This document shows positions 15,806 through 23,768 of a DNA stretch of 54,745 nt, piece by piece. Source of the stretch: Candidatus Enterocloster excrementipullorum. GTDB taxonomy: Bacteria; Bacillota; Clostridia; Lachnospirales; Lachnospiraceae. Every line of letters begins with the position of its first letter. The stretch's first letter is position 1. The DNA lies in contig DWWT01000028.1 of the NCBI GenBank assembly GCA_019119575.1, positions 1-54,745 on the forward strand, given 5' to 3'. Made by a program: the position numbers and the translations under genes. Below the pieces are notes generated by a model. That model was not told where the DNA came from. It saw only the letters and a program-made list of their open reading frames with translations, and did not search any database.

Positions 15806-16468
15806 TTACTTCTTTCCGCTCCACAGCTTTTTTCCGCTGCGGCCGAACCGCTTCTTTTTGAAAAACGGGATCTTCGCGGCGGCGGCCTCGTCCTGGCTTT
15901 CTTTCTGTACGGCACGGAGAGTCTCGTCCAGCTGACGGAAACGCTCTTCCGCCTTTTGATCGGAGTCCTTCAGAAGATATTCCAGCTCCCGTCCCATTTT
16001 TTCGTTTACCAGCGCGCTGATGTCCTGGCTCAGCTTTTCATTATTAACCTCCAGAGCCCGTCCGATAATCAGGTTCATAATCTGCTGGAATTGAGCCATT
16101 TTTTCTTCCATGGAAAGTGCGGAGGCCCCTTCCTTTACCTCCGCTAAACCGGCGGGCTTGTCCTCTTCCCGGAACTCCTTCAGCGCCGCATCCATATCTC
16201 GCTCCAATATCTCATCAGAAAGCTCCATCCTGCCCTCCTTCTCAAGAACCTGGGTCAAAGCATGTTTGATGGCCTTCAATTGATACCCCTTTTCCTTCAG
16301 ATTCTTGATCTGCCGAAATAGACGAATATGCAGATCCGTGTAATACCTGTGTCCCATCTCATTGCGGGGAATATCAAGATCCAGTTCCTCTTCCCAATAC
16401 CGCAGCACATGGGCTTCTACATCCACCTTTTTTGACGCGTCCGATATCAGATAATGTATCTCATCCAT
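15806..16468 (-). CDS. MerR-type HTH protein with coiled coil and basic tail
   Basis: Residues ~5-75 form a MerR-type winged helix (YLISDASKKVDVEAHVLRYW, GHRYYTDLHIRLFRQIKNL, GYQLKAIKHAL). The rest is not a sensor domain: ~95-200 is charged, predicted coiled coil (LVNEKMGRELEYLLKDSD, ERFRQLDETLRAVQKE), and the end is strongly basic (FFKKKRFGRSGKKLWSGKK). This layout recalls chromosome-anchoring proteins such as RacA more than classical MerR activators, though sequence identity to RacA is not evident by eye. AGGAG lies 9 nt before the ATG at 16468. It follows the dnaB terminator and is transcribed alone. Confidence 0.75.
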   Translation of the reverse strand: MDEIHYLISDASKKVDVEAHVLRYWEEELDLDIPRNEMGHRYYTDLHIRLFRQIKNLKEKGYQLKAIKHALTQVLEKEGRMELSDEILERDMDAALKEFREEDKPAGLAEVKEGASALSMEEKMAQFQQIMNLIIGRALEVNNEKLSQDISALVNEKMGRELEYLLKDSDQKAEERFRQLDETLRAVQKESQDEAAAAKIPFFKKKRFGRSGKKLWSGKK

Positions 16469-16530
16469 AACCATTCTCTCCTTCTGTCCTATTCCTTACT
16501 AATGTATGCGTTGAGAATGGATATTATGAC

Positions 16531-16554
16531 AAAAAAGAGGCATCCGCATGCCTC
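16531..16554 (-). terminator. Rho-independent terminator of the gdpP-rplI-dnaB operon
   Basis: On the minus strand GAGGCAT-GCGG-ATGCCTC is followed directly by TTTTTT. It lies 66 nt after the dnaB stop and before the MerR-type gene. Confidence 0.9.
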
Positions 16555-16568
16555 AAATTTATCTGTAA

Positions 16569-16596
16569 GCATCCCCTCCGCGCGCGGAGGGGATGC
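16569..16596. repeat. Perfect 28-bp palindrome after dnaB
   Basis: GCATCCCCTCCGCG is followed at once by its exact complement, giving a 28-bp palindrome with no spacer. It lies between the dnaB stop (16620) and the terminator. In RNA it folds as a hairpin without a T-run; in DNA it is a possible binding site or cruciform. Confidence 0.8.
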
Positions 16597-16619
16597 GCCG
16601 TTCTTTCTATTCACTTTTC

Positions 16620-17975
16620 TCAGCCATTTCCCCCGCCCTGCGGCCTGGCCATGTTCACAAACTTCGTGTACTCCGGCCTCCACAGCAGGTTCACCGTACC
16701 AATCGGACCATTTCTCTGTTTGGCAATAATAACTTCTGCCTCGTTGGGATGATCCGTATCTTTATTGTAATAATCATCCCGGTACAAAAACATAACCACA
16801 TCCGCGTCCTGCTCAATAGCCCCCGACTCACGCAGGTCTGAAAGCATCGGCCTGTGATCCGTTCGGGTCTCGCAGGCCCGCGAAAGCTGCGACAGGGCGA
16901 TCACCGGCGCCTGAAGCTCCCTGGCCAGGGCCTTCAGGGAACGGGAAATATCGGAGATCTCCTGCTGCCGGTTCTCATTTCCTCCCCTTCGGCTTCCGCT
17001 CATAAGCTGCAGATAGTCGATGATCACCAGGCTCAGGCCGTATTCCAGCTTCATCTTCCGGCACTTGGAGCGCAGCTCCGGCACCGAGATGCCCGGCGTA
17101 TCATCAATGATCAGCTTTGAATTTCCGATAATTCCCACGCCTTCCACCACGGCATCCCAGTCCGAATCTGTGAGAGTACCGGTCCGCAGCTTTTGGGAAT
17201 CCACATTGGATTCCATGGAAAGCATACGGTTCACCAGCTGCTCCTTGGACATCTCCAAGCTGAATACCATACAGGGGATTCCTTTGCGCACAGCCACGTG
17301 GTCAACCACATTCAGGACAAAGGCCGTCTTTCCCATGGAAGGGCGGGCCGCAATCAGAATAAAATCCGAGGGCTGAAACCCGGACAATTTATAGTCCAGG
17401 TCGATAAATCCGGATGGAATGCCGGTAACTGACCCCTGGTTCTTATACGCGCTCTCAATCTTTTCCAGAACATTGATCGCCACCTGCTTGATCGGCACAA
17501 ACTCCTGGCCGCCCTGGTTCTGCAGCAGATTGAAAATGGATTTCTCCGTATCCGCCAGAACATCTTCCAGCGGTTCTTTGCCCGCATAACAGGTATTGGC
17601 AATTTCCTCCGTAACCTTAATCAGACGCCGGAATGTCGCCTTATCCCGGACAATCGCCGCATACGATCTGACATTGGCCGAGGTGGGAACCACCGCCATA
17701 ATATCCCGCACAAAGTCCAGACTGCTGACCTCCGGGGGCACATCCTTCTCTTTAAGCCGGTCCTGAAGGGTCACCAGATCCACAGGTTTTCCCTCATTAA
17801 ACAGCTCCACCATGGTATCAAACATGATTCCATACTGCTGCTGATAGAAATCGCTGCCTGTAATCAGCTCGGAGGCGGCAATCACCGCCTCCCGATCCAT
17901 AAGCATAGAGCCTATCACCGACTGCTCCGCCTCCAGACTGTGGGGGAGCACCCGTTTGATCAGAGTCTCTTCCAT
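16620..17975 (-). CDS. dnaB: Replicative DNA helicase DnaB
   Basis: Hexameric helicase that unwinds DNA at the replication fork (DnaC in Bacillus). The N-terminal helical domain begins LPHSLEAEQSVIGSMLMDREAV. The RecA-like domain has Walker A ARPSMGKTAFVLN, Walker B LVIIDYLQLMSG, and the ALARELQAPVIALSQLSRACE region. 451 residues is normal and no intein is inserted. It follows rplI by 16 nt, the conserved Firmicutes order gdpP-rplI-dnaB. Confidence 0.97.
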   Translation of the reverse strand: MEETLIKRVLPHSLEAEQSVIGSMLMDREAVIAASELITGSDFYQQQYGIMFDTMVELFNEGKPVDLVTLQDRLKEKDVPPEVSSLDFVRDIMAVVPTSANVRSYAAIVRDKATFRRLIKVTEEIANTCYAGKEPLEDVLADTEKSIFNLLQNQGGQEFVPIKQVAINVLEKIESAYKNQGSVTGIPSGFIDLDYKLSGFQPSDFILIAARPSMGKTAFVLNVVDHVAVRKGIPCMVFSLEMSKEQLVNRMLSMESNVDSQKLRTGTLTDSDWDAVVEGVGIIGNSKLIIDDTPGISVPELRSKCRKMKLEYGLSLVIIDYLQLMSGSRRGGNENRQQEISDISRSLKALARELQAPVIALSQLSRACETRTDHRPMLSDLRESGAIEQDADVVMFLYRDDYYNKDTDHPNEAEVIIAKQRNGPIGTVNLLWRPEYTKFVNMARPQGGGNG

Positions 17976-17991
17976 AACACCATCTCCGTAT

Positions 17992-18438
17992 TTACGCTTC
18001 CACTACCTTAACCGCCAGCTTCGCTGTCACATCCTTATGAAGCTTAACCGGTACCTCAAAGCTTCCGATGGACTTGATCGGATCATTTAATACAATTTTC
18101 TTCTTGTCTACTTCCAATCCCAGCTGCTCCTGGATCGCCTTGCCGATCTCCTTAGAAGAAACAGAGCCGAACGCTCTTCCGCCCTCTCCTGCCTTGATCG
18201 CCAGAGTGACTGTTGCCTTCTCAAGCTTCTCTCCCAGCTCCTTTGCCGCGGCAAGCTGCTCTGCGGCAATCTTGGCCTCATTGGCTTTCTGTAACTTTAA
18301 ATCATTCAAATTCTTGGCAGTGGCCTCAACCCCAAGTTTCTTGGGCAGAATAAAATTCCTGGCGTAGCCGTCATTTACCTTTACAACCTGGCCCTTCTTT
18401 CCCAGAGCCTTCACATCTTCCAATAATACAATCTCCAT
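17992..18438 (-). CDS. rplI: 50S ribosomal protein L9
   Basis: Ribosomal large-subunit protein binding 23S rRNA. The N-terminal domain starts [19 protein letters not shown] and includes [12 protein letters not shown], followed by the long helix and the C-terminal domain ([12 protein letters not shown]). Starting at 18438 gives 148 residues, the family length; the frame is open seven codons further but those residues do not belong to L9. It sits between gdpP and dnaB. Confidence 0.97.
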   Translation of the reverse strand: MEIVLLEDVKALGKKGQVVKVNDGYARNFILPKKLGVEATAKNLNDLKLQKANEAKIAAEQLAAAKELGEKLEKATVTLAIKAGEGGRAFGSVSSKEIGKAIQEQLGLEVDKKKIVLNDPIKSIGSFEVPVKLHKDVTAKLAVKVVEA

Positions 18439-18528
18439 ATCTCCATCTTCCTTTCTCAATACGATGCTCCCGCCTTTTAAATCGGCAGTGTTCTGTCTAA
18501 ATCAAAGGCATTCCGAAAAGCTGCGGCT

Positions 18529-20589
18529 TCAGGAAACCTGTCCCTCCGACATCATCTCCTGAATCACTTCCTTCAGCCTGGTCTTAGCCTCCTCCACCGT
18601 GACGTCCTTCATCTGGGCTCCCGCTATGGTCCGGTGTCCGCCGCCTCCAAGCTTCTCCATCATCACCTGTACATTGACCTCGTCAATGGAGCGGGCGCTG
18701 AAATAAACCGTTCCATTGTAATCCGTCAGCACAATGGACGCCTTGATTCCCCGGATTTCCAAAAGCTCATTGGCCGCCTGGGCGCCCACAATCGTCGGGC
18801 TTTCAATTCCCTCCGCAGGGCAGGTGCTGATGGCAAAGGCATCCATATACACTTCCGCGGCCCGGACTGCCTCAGCCTTCGCCTGATAATCCTTCATATC
18901 CTCCCGGAACAGCTTCCTCACCCGGGTGATATCCGCCCCGCTCCGCCGCAGGAAAGCAGCTGCCTCAAAGGTCCGCACGCCTGTCTGATTGGTAAAATTC
19001 TGGGTATCGATAACGATTCCCGCATACATAGCGTCCGCCTCCGGCGGCCGTACCTTAATTCCATCCGCAATATACTGCACCACCTCCGCTACCATCTCGC
19101 AGGCAGAGGAAGCATAGGGTTCCACATAAGAGAGAACCGCATTGTCTATAATCTCGCTGCTGGTTCTGTGGTGATCCAAAACCACAATCGTCTTCACCAG
19201 CCGCAGAAGAGACGGCTCATCCGTAATGCTTGGACGGTTTACATCCACCACCACCAGCATAGTGCCCGCGTCCACCAGACCGGCAGCCTCAGGCCCTTTT
19301 AAGAACATATCCTCCGGGTATTCCCCGCTCTCCACAAACCGATCCATCATAGGACGCACCGAGGACGTTACCTCGTTGAGCACAATATGGGCCCTTTTAT
19401 TCATGGAAACAGCGATCCTGTAAATACCCACTGCCGCGCCGAAAGAATCAATATCTGCCAGCCGATGCCCCATGATCAGGAGCCTGTCCTTATTTTCCAT
19501 AAGCTCCCGGAGCGCATGCGCCTTGACGCGCGCTTTGACGCGGGTTGTCTTCTCCATCTGCTGGGCCTTTCCGCCGTAATAGAGGATTTTATCCGCATCC
19601 TTCACCACAGCCTGGTCGCCGCCGCGGCCCAGCGCCATGTCAATGGAGGCCCTGGCATAGTCGTAATTCTGGCCGTAGGTCTCTCCGTTCATCCCGATTC
19701 CAATACTCAAGGTGACAGCCATATCATTTCCGATATTAACTGTCTTTACGTCTTCCAGGATGGAAAAATGCTCCTCCTGCATTTTCGTCATATACTGCTG
19801 CTTGATGGCAAAGAAATATTTATCCTTTTCGAGCTTTTTTACAATGCCTTCCAGGCTTCCGATATACTTGGTAATCTTCCTGTCAATGAGGGCTGTCAGA
19901 AGGGAGCGCCGCACCTCCTCCACGCTTTCCAGGGCCTCGTCATAATTGTCAAGATAAATCAGGCCGGCTACCATCTTCTGGTCATTGATCTGCTGTTTGT
20001 ACTTGATTGTCTGTGTCTCATCAATCAGATAAACCGCTGTCACAGAAGACGATTCCGCCGCCAGGCCGGACTTTATCTGCTCCTCTTCTCCGCTGCCTGC
20101 AAAAAGCTCCAGATCAACCTCTTTCAAATCCACACGGAACCTGCGCTCACCGAAAGCGCTGTGAATGCTGACCATCTGTCCGCCAGTGGCAAGCATCTCC
20201 TTCGTCACCTCGGGAAACAGCGCCGTAATATTCTTCAAACCGCTTTTATCCTCATCCAGGATTGCCTGAAACTCCCTGTTCACCCAGAGGAAATGACCGC
20301 TCTTGTCCGTGATGCCATAGGGAATCAGCATCTCGTCCATCAGGACCTGGCTGTTCTTCCCGTATGCGGAGGCAAAGGAGATCAGCCCCTCCAGCATCCC
20401 CCGCTTTCTGGAAAAATAAAGCCAAAGGGCAATCCCTATATAAACCAGCGTAAAGACCGACACAATGATACCGGCCTTCAAAGAAACCGCTCCCACTATG
20501 GCGGTAAGCACGATCAACAGCCCTGACAAAAACAGCGGCCACTGCAGGTATAACCGGAAGGTTCCCCGCACCTTTCTTTTATTTCGCAT
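18529..20589 (-). CDS. gdpP: Cyclic-di-AMP phosphodiesterase GdpP
   Basis: Membrane-bound enzyme that hydrolyses c-di-AMP to pApA. Two membrane segments (~16-60) are followed by a PAS domain (IPYGITDKSGHFLWVNREFQ), a degenerate GGDEF domain (around YDEALESVEEVRRSLL to GRGGDQAVVKD) and the DHH/DHHA1 phosphodiesterase. Metal-binding motifs are IMGHRLADIDSFGAA, VVVDVN, VVLDHHRTSS and GGGGHRTIAGAQ. From the ATG at 20589, with GGGAGG 6 nt upstream, it has 686 residues, as usual. First gene of the gdpP-rplI-dnaB operon. Confidence 0.96.
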   Translation of the reverse strand: MRNKRKVRGTFRLYLQWPLFLSGLLIVLTAIVGAVSLKAGIIVSVFTLVYIGIALWLYFSRKRGMLEGLISFASAYGKNSQVLMDEMLIPYGITDKSGHFLWVNREFQAILDEDKSGLKNITALFPEVTKEMLATGGQMVSIHSAFGERRFRVDLKEVDLELFAGSGEEEQIKSGLAAESSSVTAVYLIDETQTIKYKQQINDQKMVAGLIYLDNYDEALESVEEVRRSLLTALIDRKITKYIGSLEGIVKKLEKDKYFFAIKQQYMTKMQEEHFSILEDVKTVNIGNDMAVTLSIGIGMNGETYGQNYDYARASIDMALGRGGDQAVVKDADKILYYGGKAQQMEKTTRVKARVKAHALRELMENKDRLLIMGHRLADIDSFGAAVGIYRIAVSMNKRAHIVLNEVTSSVRPMMDRFVESGEYPEDMFLKGPEAAGLVDAGTMLVVVDVNRPSITDEPSLLRLVKTIVVLDHHRTSSEIIDNAVLSYVEPYASSACEMVAEVVQYIADGIKVRPPEADAMYAGIVIDTQNFTNQTGVRTFEAAAFLRRSGADITRVRKLFREDMKDYQAKAEAVRAAEVYMDAFAISTCPAEGIESPTIVGAQAANELLEIRGIKASIVLTDYNGTVYFSARSIDEVNVQVMMEKLGGGGHRTIAGAQMKDVTVEEAKTRLKEVIQEMMSEGQVS

Positions 20590-20634
20590 AATCTGCCTCC
20601 CGACCGTCACTAAAAAAACATGTCTATCCTGCTA

Positions 20635-20663
20635 AGTATACCATATTCCCCGCCGTTCGTCCA
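20635..20663 (-). promoter_or_regulatory. Candidate promoter of gdpP-rplI-dnaB
   Basis: On the minus strand TGGACG, a 17-nt spacer and TATACT lie about 46 nt before the gdpP start. The -10 is good and the -35 only partial. Confidence 0.45.
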
Positions 20664-20691
20664 GAATTCAAATATTCCTGTTCCGTCTCCT

Positions 20692-20711
20692 ATTCCGGCC
20701 CCGGCCGGAAT
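20692..20711 (-). terminator. Hairpin after the DHHW gene
   Basis: ATTCCGGCC-CC-GGCCGGAAT forms a strong stem 8 nt beyond the stop at 20719. There is no T-run, so it may stop or merely stabilise the transcript. Confidence 0.4.
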
Positions 20712-20718
20712 GCGGCGC

Positions 20719-21834
20719 TCAGTTTCCCTGAGACTGTGTGCCATTTTCTAAAATAGAGGCCAGATCGCCGGGAATTCTTCCCAGATTCCGCTCCACAACC
20801 TCATACACAAATACATCTCCGCCATAAGAGCCAATGTCCGTACTTCCGATGTTCTGCCAGTTAATCAGTACGGTCTCCCCAAAATATTTCTGAAGAACCG
20901 GCTCCATGGCCTCTGCAAAGGAATCCCGGATCATCACCAGCTTTCGCCCGTCGGGGGCTCCTTCGGTTTGGGCGCGCACAATGCCGGTCTCCGGACTGCT
21001 CTCCAAAAGCTCCGGTTCCAGCCCGTCATAATATCCTTCCACCAAGGCTTTCTTCTCATCCAGATACCGCATGGGGGTGTGGCCCAGGTCTCTCAGATCT
21101 CCCCGCTCTCCCTCCGCAAAAGAGAGGCGGATCCCGGACGCATCCGAAGCGGTTCCTCCGGCCGCCTCAATCAACACCTGGCTCCCCACAAATCCGCCGA
21201 AGTCATTCCAGTGCGTGTCTGTTTTATAGTATGTAAGTCCATCCTCCGAAGCTGCCAGCAGCTCCTCCAGGGGATACACCACTTTAATGTCCGAATTTTC
21301 CCGGATATACTTCACAAGCTCCTTTGCCCTTGACGTATCTGTCACAGGCGCGTAATAATCCGGCATATACTTCCGGTACACAATCTCCTTGTCCGGGGCA
21401 ATGAAAAAGACAAAGCTGTCCCTGTCCTTCCCATATTTTTCCCGTATCTGCAGAAGCTGGATCAGAATAGACTTCTGCTCCACCTCCGTAAACGGGGTAA
21501 TTCCCAGGGCATCAATCCGACTGTCATTTCCTGTGTAAAAAAGCCACTTATCCTTTCCAACAATCACCTCGTCATTGTCGATGCTACCAAAGAGCTCCAT
21601 ATTCATAGAAGCGTAAGCATCAATCAATTCATCCCGAAAAGGAGCATGGTCATTGATATACGCCTCCGCCTGGGAAGGATATTCCTCCAGATTATCCCAG
21701 GAAAGCACCGGCCGCTCGGCCAGCGTTCGGTTTTCCGAATTTCCTCCTTCAGCCTCTTTCCCCAAAACCGCGCCGAGAATCCCCGGCATAAGCAATATGG
21801 CAAAAAAGAGGGCAATCATGCATTTCTTCATCAT
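20719..21834 (-). CDS. DHHW/AlgX-like SGNH-type protein, partner of MBOAT acyltransferase
   Basis: Exported protein of 371 residues with an N-terminal signal anchor (~5-24). The AlgJ/AlgX-type fold is marked by NRTLAERPVLSWDNLEEYP, LFGSIDNDEVIVGKDKWLFY and the motif TDTHWNDFGG, with candidate catalytic residues D206, H208 and S305 (MIRDSFAEAM). In the alginate and related systems such proteins transfer an acyl group to a polysaccharide outside the membrane. It follows the MBOAT gene by 12 nt with GGAG 7 nt before the ATG, so the two form an operon. The acceptor polymer is unknown. Confidence 0.85.
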   Translation of the reverse strand: MMKKCMIALFFAILLMPGILGAVLGKEAEGGNSENRTLAERPVLSWDNLEEYPSQAEAYINDHAPFRDELIDAYASMNMELFGSIDNDEVIVGKDKWLFYTGNDSRIDALGITPFTEVEQKSILIQLLQIREKYGKDRDSFVFFIAPDKEIVYRKYMPDYYAPVTDTSRAKELVKYIRENSDIKVVYPLEELLAASEDGLTYYKTDTHWNDFGGFVGSQVLIEAAGGTASDASGIRLSFAEGERGDLRDLGHTPMRYLDEKKALVEGYYDGLEPELLESSPETGIVRAQTEGAPDGRKLVMIRDSFAEAMEPVLQKYFGETVLINWQNIGSTDIGSYGGDVFVYEVVERNLGRIPGDLASILENGTQSQGN

Positions 21835-21846
21835 ATTTTGTCTCCA

Positions 21847-23259
21847 TCAGAACCTGAAATAGATAAATGGATTGTATGTATTGTTCACCAGCATCATCGT
21901 GCAGAAGATCAGCAGCACAGCCATAATGGCAATATCGTACCAGCAGACCCGTTCTTCATCGTACAGATGGCGTTTCAGGGGCCTGCACGCGAACTGAAGC
22001 GGCCCGGCAAGCAGCACTCCCACAGCAAAGCAGAACAGCACCCGCTTGTCCACAAACATGGGAATTGTAAAATACCCTTCCTGCCGGAAGCACATGATGC
22101 GCGCAAAGGCATGAATCTTTTCCATGTCCTCAATTCGGAAAAGCATCCATCCGACCACCACCACAAACATCGTATAAATATGGTTTAAAATCTTCACCGG
22201 ATTCTTCTCCAGGAGCTTTCCAAGGAACATGCGCTCCGCCACAATAAACACGCCGTAATACGCGCCCCACAGCACGAAATTTTTTCCTGCCCCGTGCCAG
22301 AGCCCTGTCACCAGAAATACGATAAAAAGGTTTATATAGGTGCGGATTTTTCCCTTCCGGTTTCCTCCCAGAGGAATGTAGAGATATTCCTTAAACCAGG
22401 TGGACAGAGAGATATGCCATCTGCGCCAGAATTCCCGGATGGACTGGGACATATACGGATAGTTGAAATTCTCCATAAAATCAAACCCGAACATCTTTCC
22501 CAGGCCAATCGCCATATCGGAATAGCCGGAAAAATCATAATAAATCTGAAGGGTATACAGAAGGATCGTAAACCAGGCCAGGCCGGCCCCTGCCAGATTC
22601 TCATTGGGAAAGGTAAGCACATTGTCCACCACCGCGGCAAAGGTATTGGCGAGAATCACCTTTTTTCCCAGTCCGTAGCAGAAGCGCTTGATTCCGTAGG
22701 CCATGCGCTGGGCTGAAATCGTCCGCTTGGCCAGCTGCGCGTCAATCTCATAATACTTCACAATGGGGCCCGCAATCAGCTGCGGAAAAAAGCTGATGTA
22801 GAGCGCCAGATCCAGCGGATTTTTCTGTACCTTAATGGTCCCCCGGTACACATCCACCACGTAGGAAAGGGCCTGGAAGGTATAAAAGGAAATGCCGATC
22901 GGCAGGACAATCTCCCGGGCCGCCAGCGCCTCCCGGTTCAGGAGGTCATTTACCAGTTCCACAAGGAAGTTAAAATACTTATAATAGCCCAGAAGCCCCA
23001 GATTGATCACCAGGCAGAGCGCCATAAGGATTCTGCGGCCTTCTTTTTTCTTTGCCCCGTCCAAAAGCATCCCAAAGGTATAATTGATGGCGATGGAAAT
23101 GAGCATCAGCACCACATACTTCGGCTCTCCCCAGGCATAGAACAGAATGCTGGACACCAGCAGAAGCAGATTTTTCGCCCGAATACCCGGAATGCATAGG
23201 TAGGCCAAAAATACGATGGGCAGAAAGTACCATATAAATACCAGCGAACTGAAAAGCAT
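21847..23259 (-). CDS. MBOAT-family O-acyltransferase (AlgI/DltB-like)
   Basis: Polytopic membrane protein that moves an acyl group across the membrane for O-acylation of an extracellular glycan or polymer. AlgI-like features are SILFYAWGEPKY near the N-terminus, FFPQLIAGPIV, IREFWRRWHISLSTWF (H282) and the catalytic-type histidine H322 in VTGLWHGAGKNFVLWG. About ten or more hydrophobic segments lie in 470 residues. AGGGGA lies before the ATG. Its product works with the DHHW protein encoded next. No polysaccharide synthesis genes are nearby. Confidence 0.93.
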   Translation of the reverse strand: MLFSSLVFIWYFLPIVFLAYLCIPGIRAKNLLLLVSSILFYAWGEPKYVVLMLISIAINYTFGMLLDGAKKKEGRRILMALCLVINLGLLGYYKYFNFLVELVNDLLNREALAAREIVLPIGISFYTFQALSYVVDVYRGTIKVQKNPLDLALYISFFPQLIAGPIVKYYEIDAQLAKRTISAQRMAYGIKRFCYGLGKKVILANTFAAVVDNVLTFPNENLAGAGLAWFTILLYTLQIYYDFSGYSDMAIGLGKMFGFDFMENFNYPYMSQSIREFWRRWHISLSTWFKEYLYIPLGGNRKGKIRTYINLFIVFLVTGLWHGAGKNFVLWGAYYGVFIVAERMFLGKLLEKNPVKILNHIYTMFVVVVGWMLFRIEDMEKIHAFARIMCFRQEGYFTIPMFVDKRVLFCFAVGVLLAGPLQFACRPLKRHLYDEERVCWYDIAIMAVLLIFCTMMLVNNTYNPFIYFRF

Positions 23260-23428
23260 TGTGTTTCCCCTGTCTTTATCTTTTGTCTGTTGTAATCCTG
23301 CCCATTATAGCAAATTGCGGGGAAGAAAGCAATTCCGGCTTCTTAGCTGCACATATACCGCACATATATGCGTTTAAAGCCGCGATGAAATTCGGCCGAA
23401 TTTCGCACACAATTTTCTTTCTGCCCTC

Positions 23429-23457
23429 TTGATTTTTCCCCCGGTCTATGGTATCAT
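23429..23457 (+). promoter_or_regulatory. Promoter of the tRNA-Tyr/tRNA-Leu unit
   Basis: TTGATT at 23429-23434, a 17-nt spacer and TATCAT at 23452-23457, about 22 nt before tRNA-Tyr. It fits a vegetative promoter. Confidence 0.6.
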
Positions 23458-23479
23458 AATCGTTGTTTATCAGACATTT

Positions 23480-23561
23480 GGGCGAATTCCCGAGTGGCCA
23501 AAGGGGACAGACTGTAAATCTGCTGGCACTGCCTTCGGTGGTTCGAATCCACCTTCGCCCA
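23480..23561 (+). tRNA. tRNA-Tyr (GTA)
   Basis: A full cloverleaf can be drawn: acceptor GGGCGAA/TTCGCCC with discriminator A at 23561, D arm with CCGAGTGGCC, anticodon loop CTGTAAA giving GTA, a long variable arm typical of bacterial tRNA-Tyr, and T arm GGTGGTTCGAATCCACC. No CCA is encoded. Confidence 0.95.
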
Positions 23562-23647
23562 TTTACGTACCGCAATTAGCTTAAGGGCATCAGTGCTGTG
23601 CGCGTAAAGGCCCTCGTTTTCAGCCGTAGGTGCGTATTTTTTGTGCT

Positions 23648-23731
23648 GCGGGTATGGTGGAATAGGCAGACACAAGAGACTTAAAATCTCTCGGGAGCAA
23701 TCCCGTGCCGGTTCAAGTCCGGCTACCCGCA
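23648..23731 (+). tRNA. tRNA-Leu (TAA)
   Basis: Acceptor GCGGGTA/TACCCGC with discriminator A at 23731, D arm with GGTGGAATAGGCAGACAC, anticodon loop CTTAAAA giving TAA, long variable arm CGGGAGCAATCCCG and T arm GCCGGTTCAAGTCCGGC. 86 nt separate it from tRNA-Tyr with no terminator between, so the two are probably co-transcribed. Confidence 0.95.
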
Positions 23732-23738
23732 TAAAAAA

Positions 23739-23768
23739 GAGAGCGGTCGCAGTGACCGCTCTTTTTTT
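23739..23768. terminator. Terminator shared by the tRNA unit and the GH13 gene
   Basis: GAGCGGTC-GCAGT-GACCGCTC followed by TTTTTTT on the plus strand and preceded by AAAAAAGA. It ends the rightward tRNA transcript and, on the other strand, lies just beyond the leftward GH13 stop. Confidence 0.9.

Noticed and set aside
23480..23731. tRNA cluster as an integration site for a mobile element
   Set aside because: No integrase, no partial tRNA duplicate and only ordinary neighbouring genes are visible.
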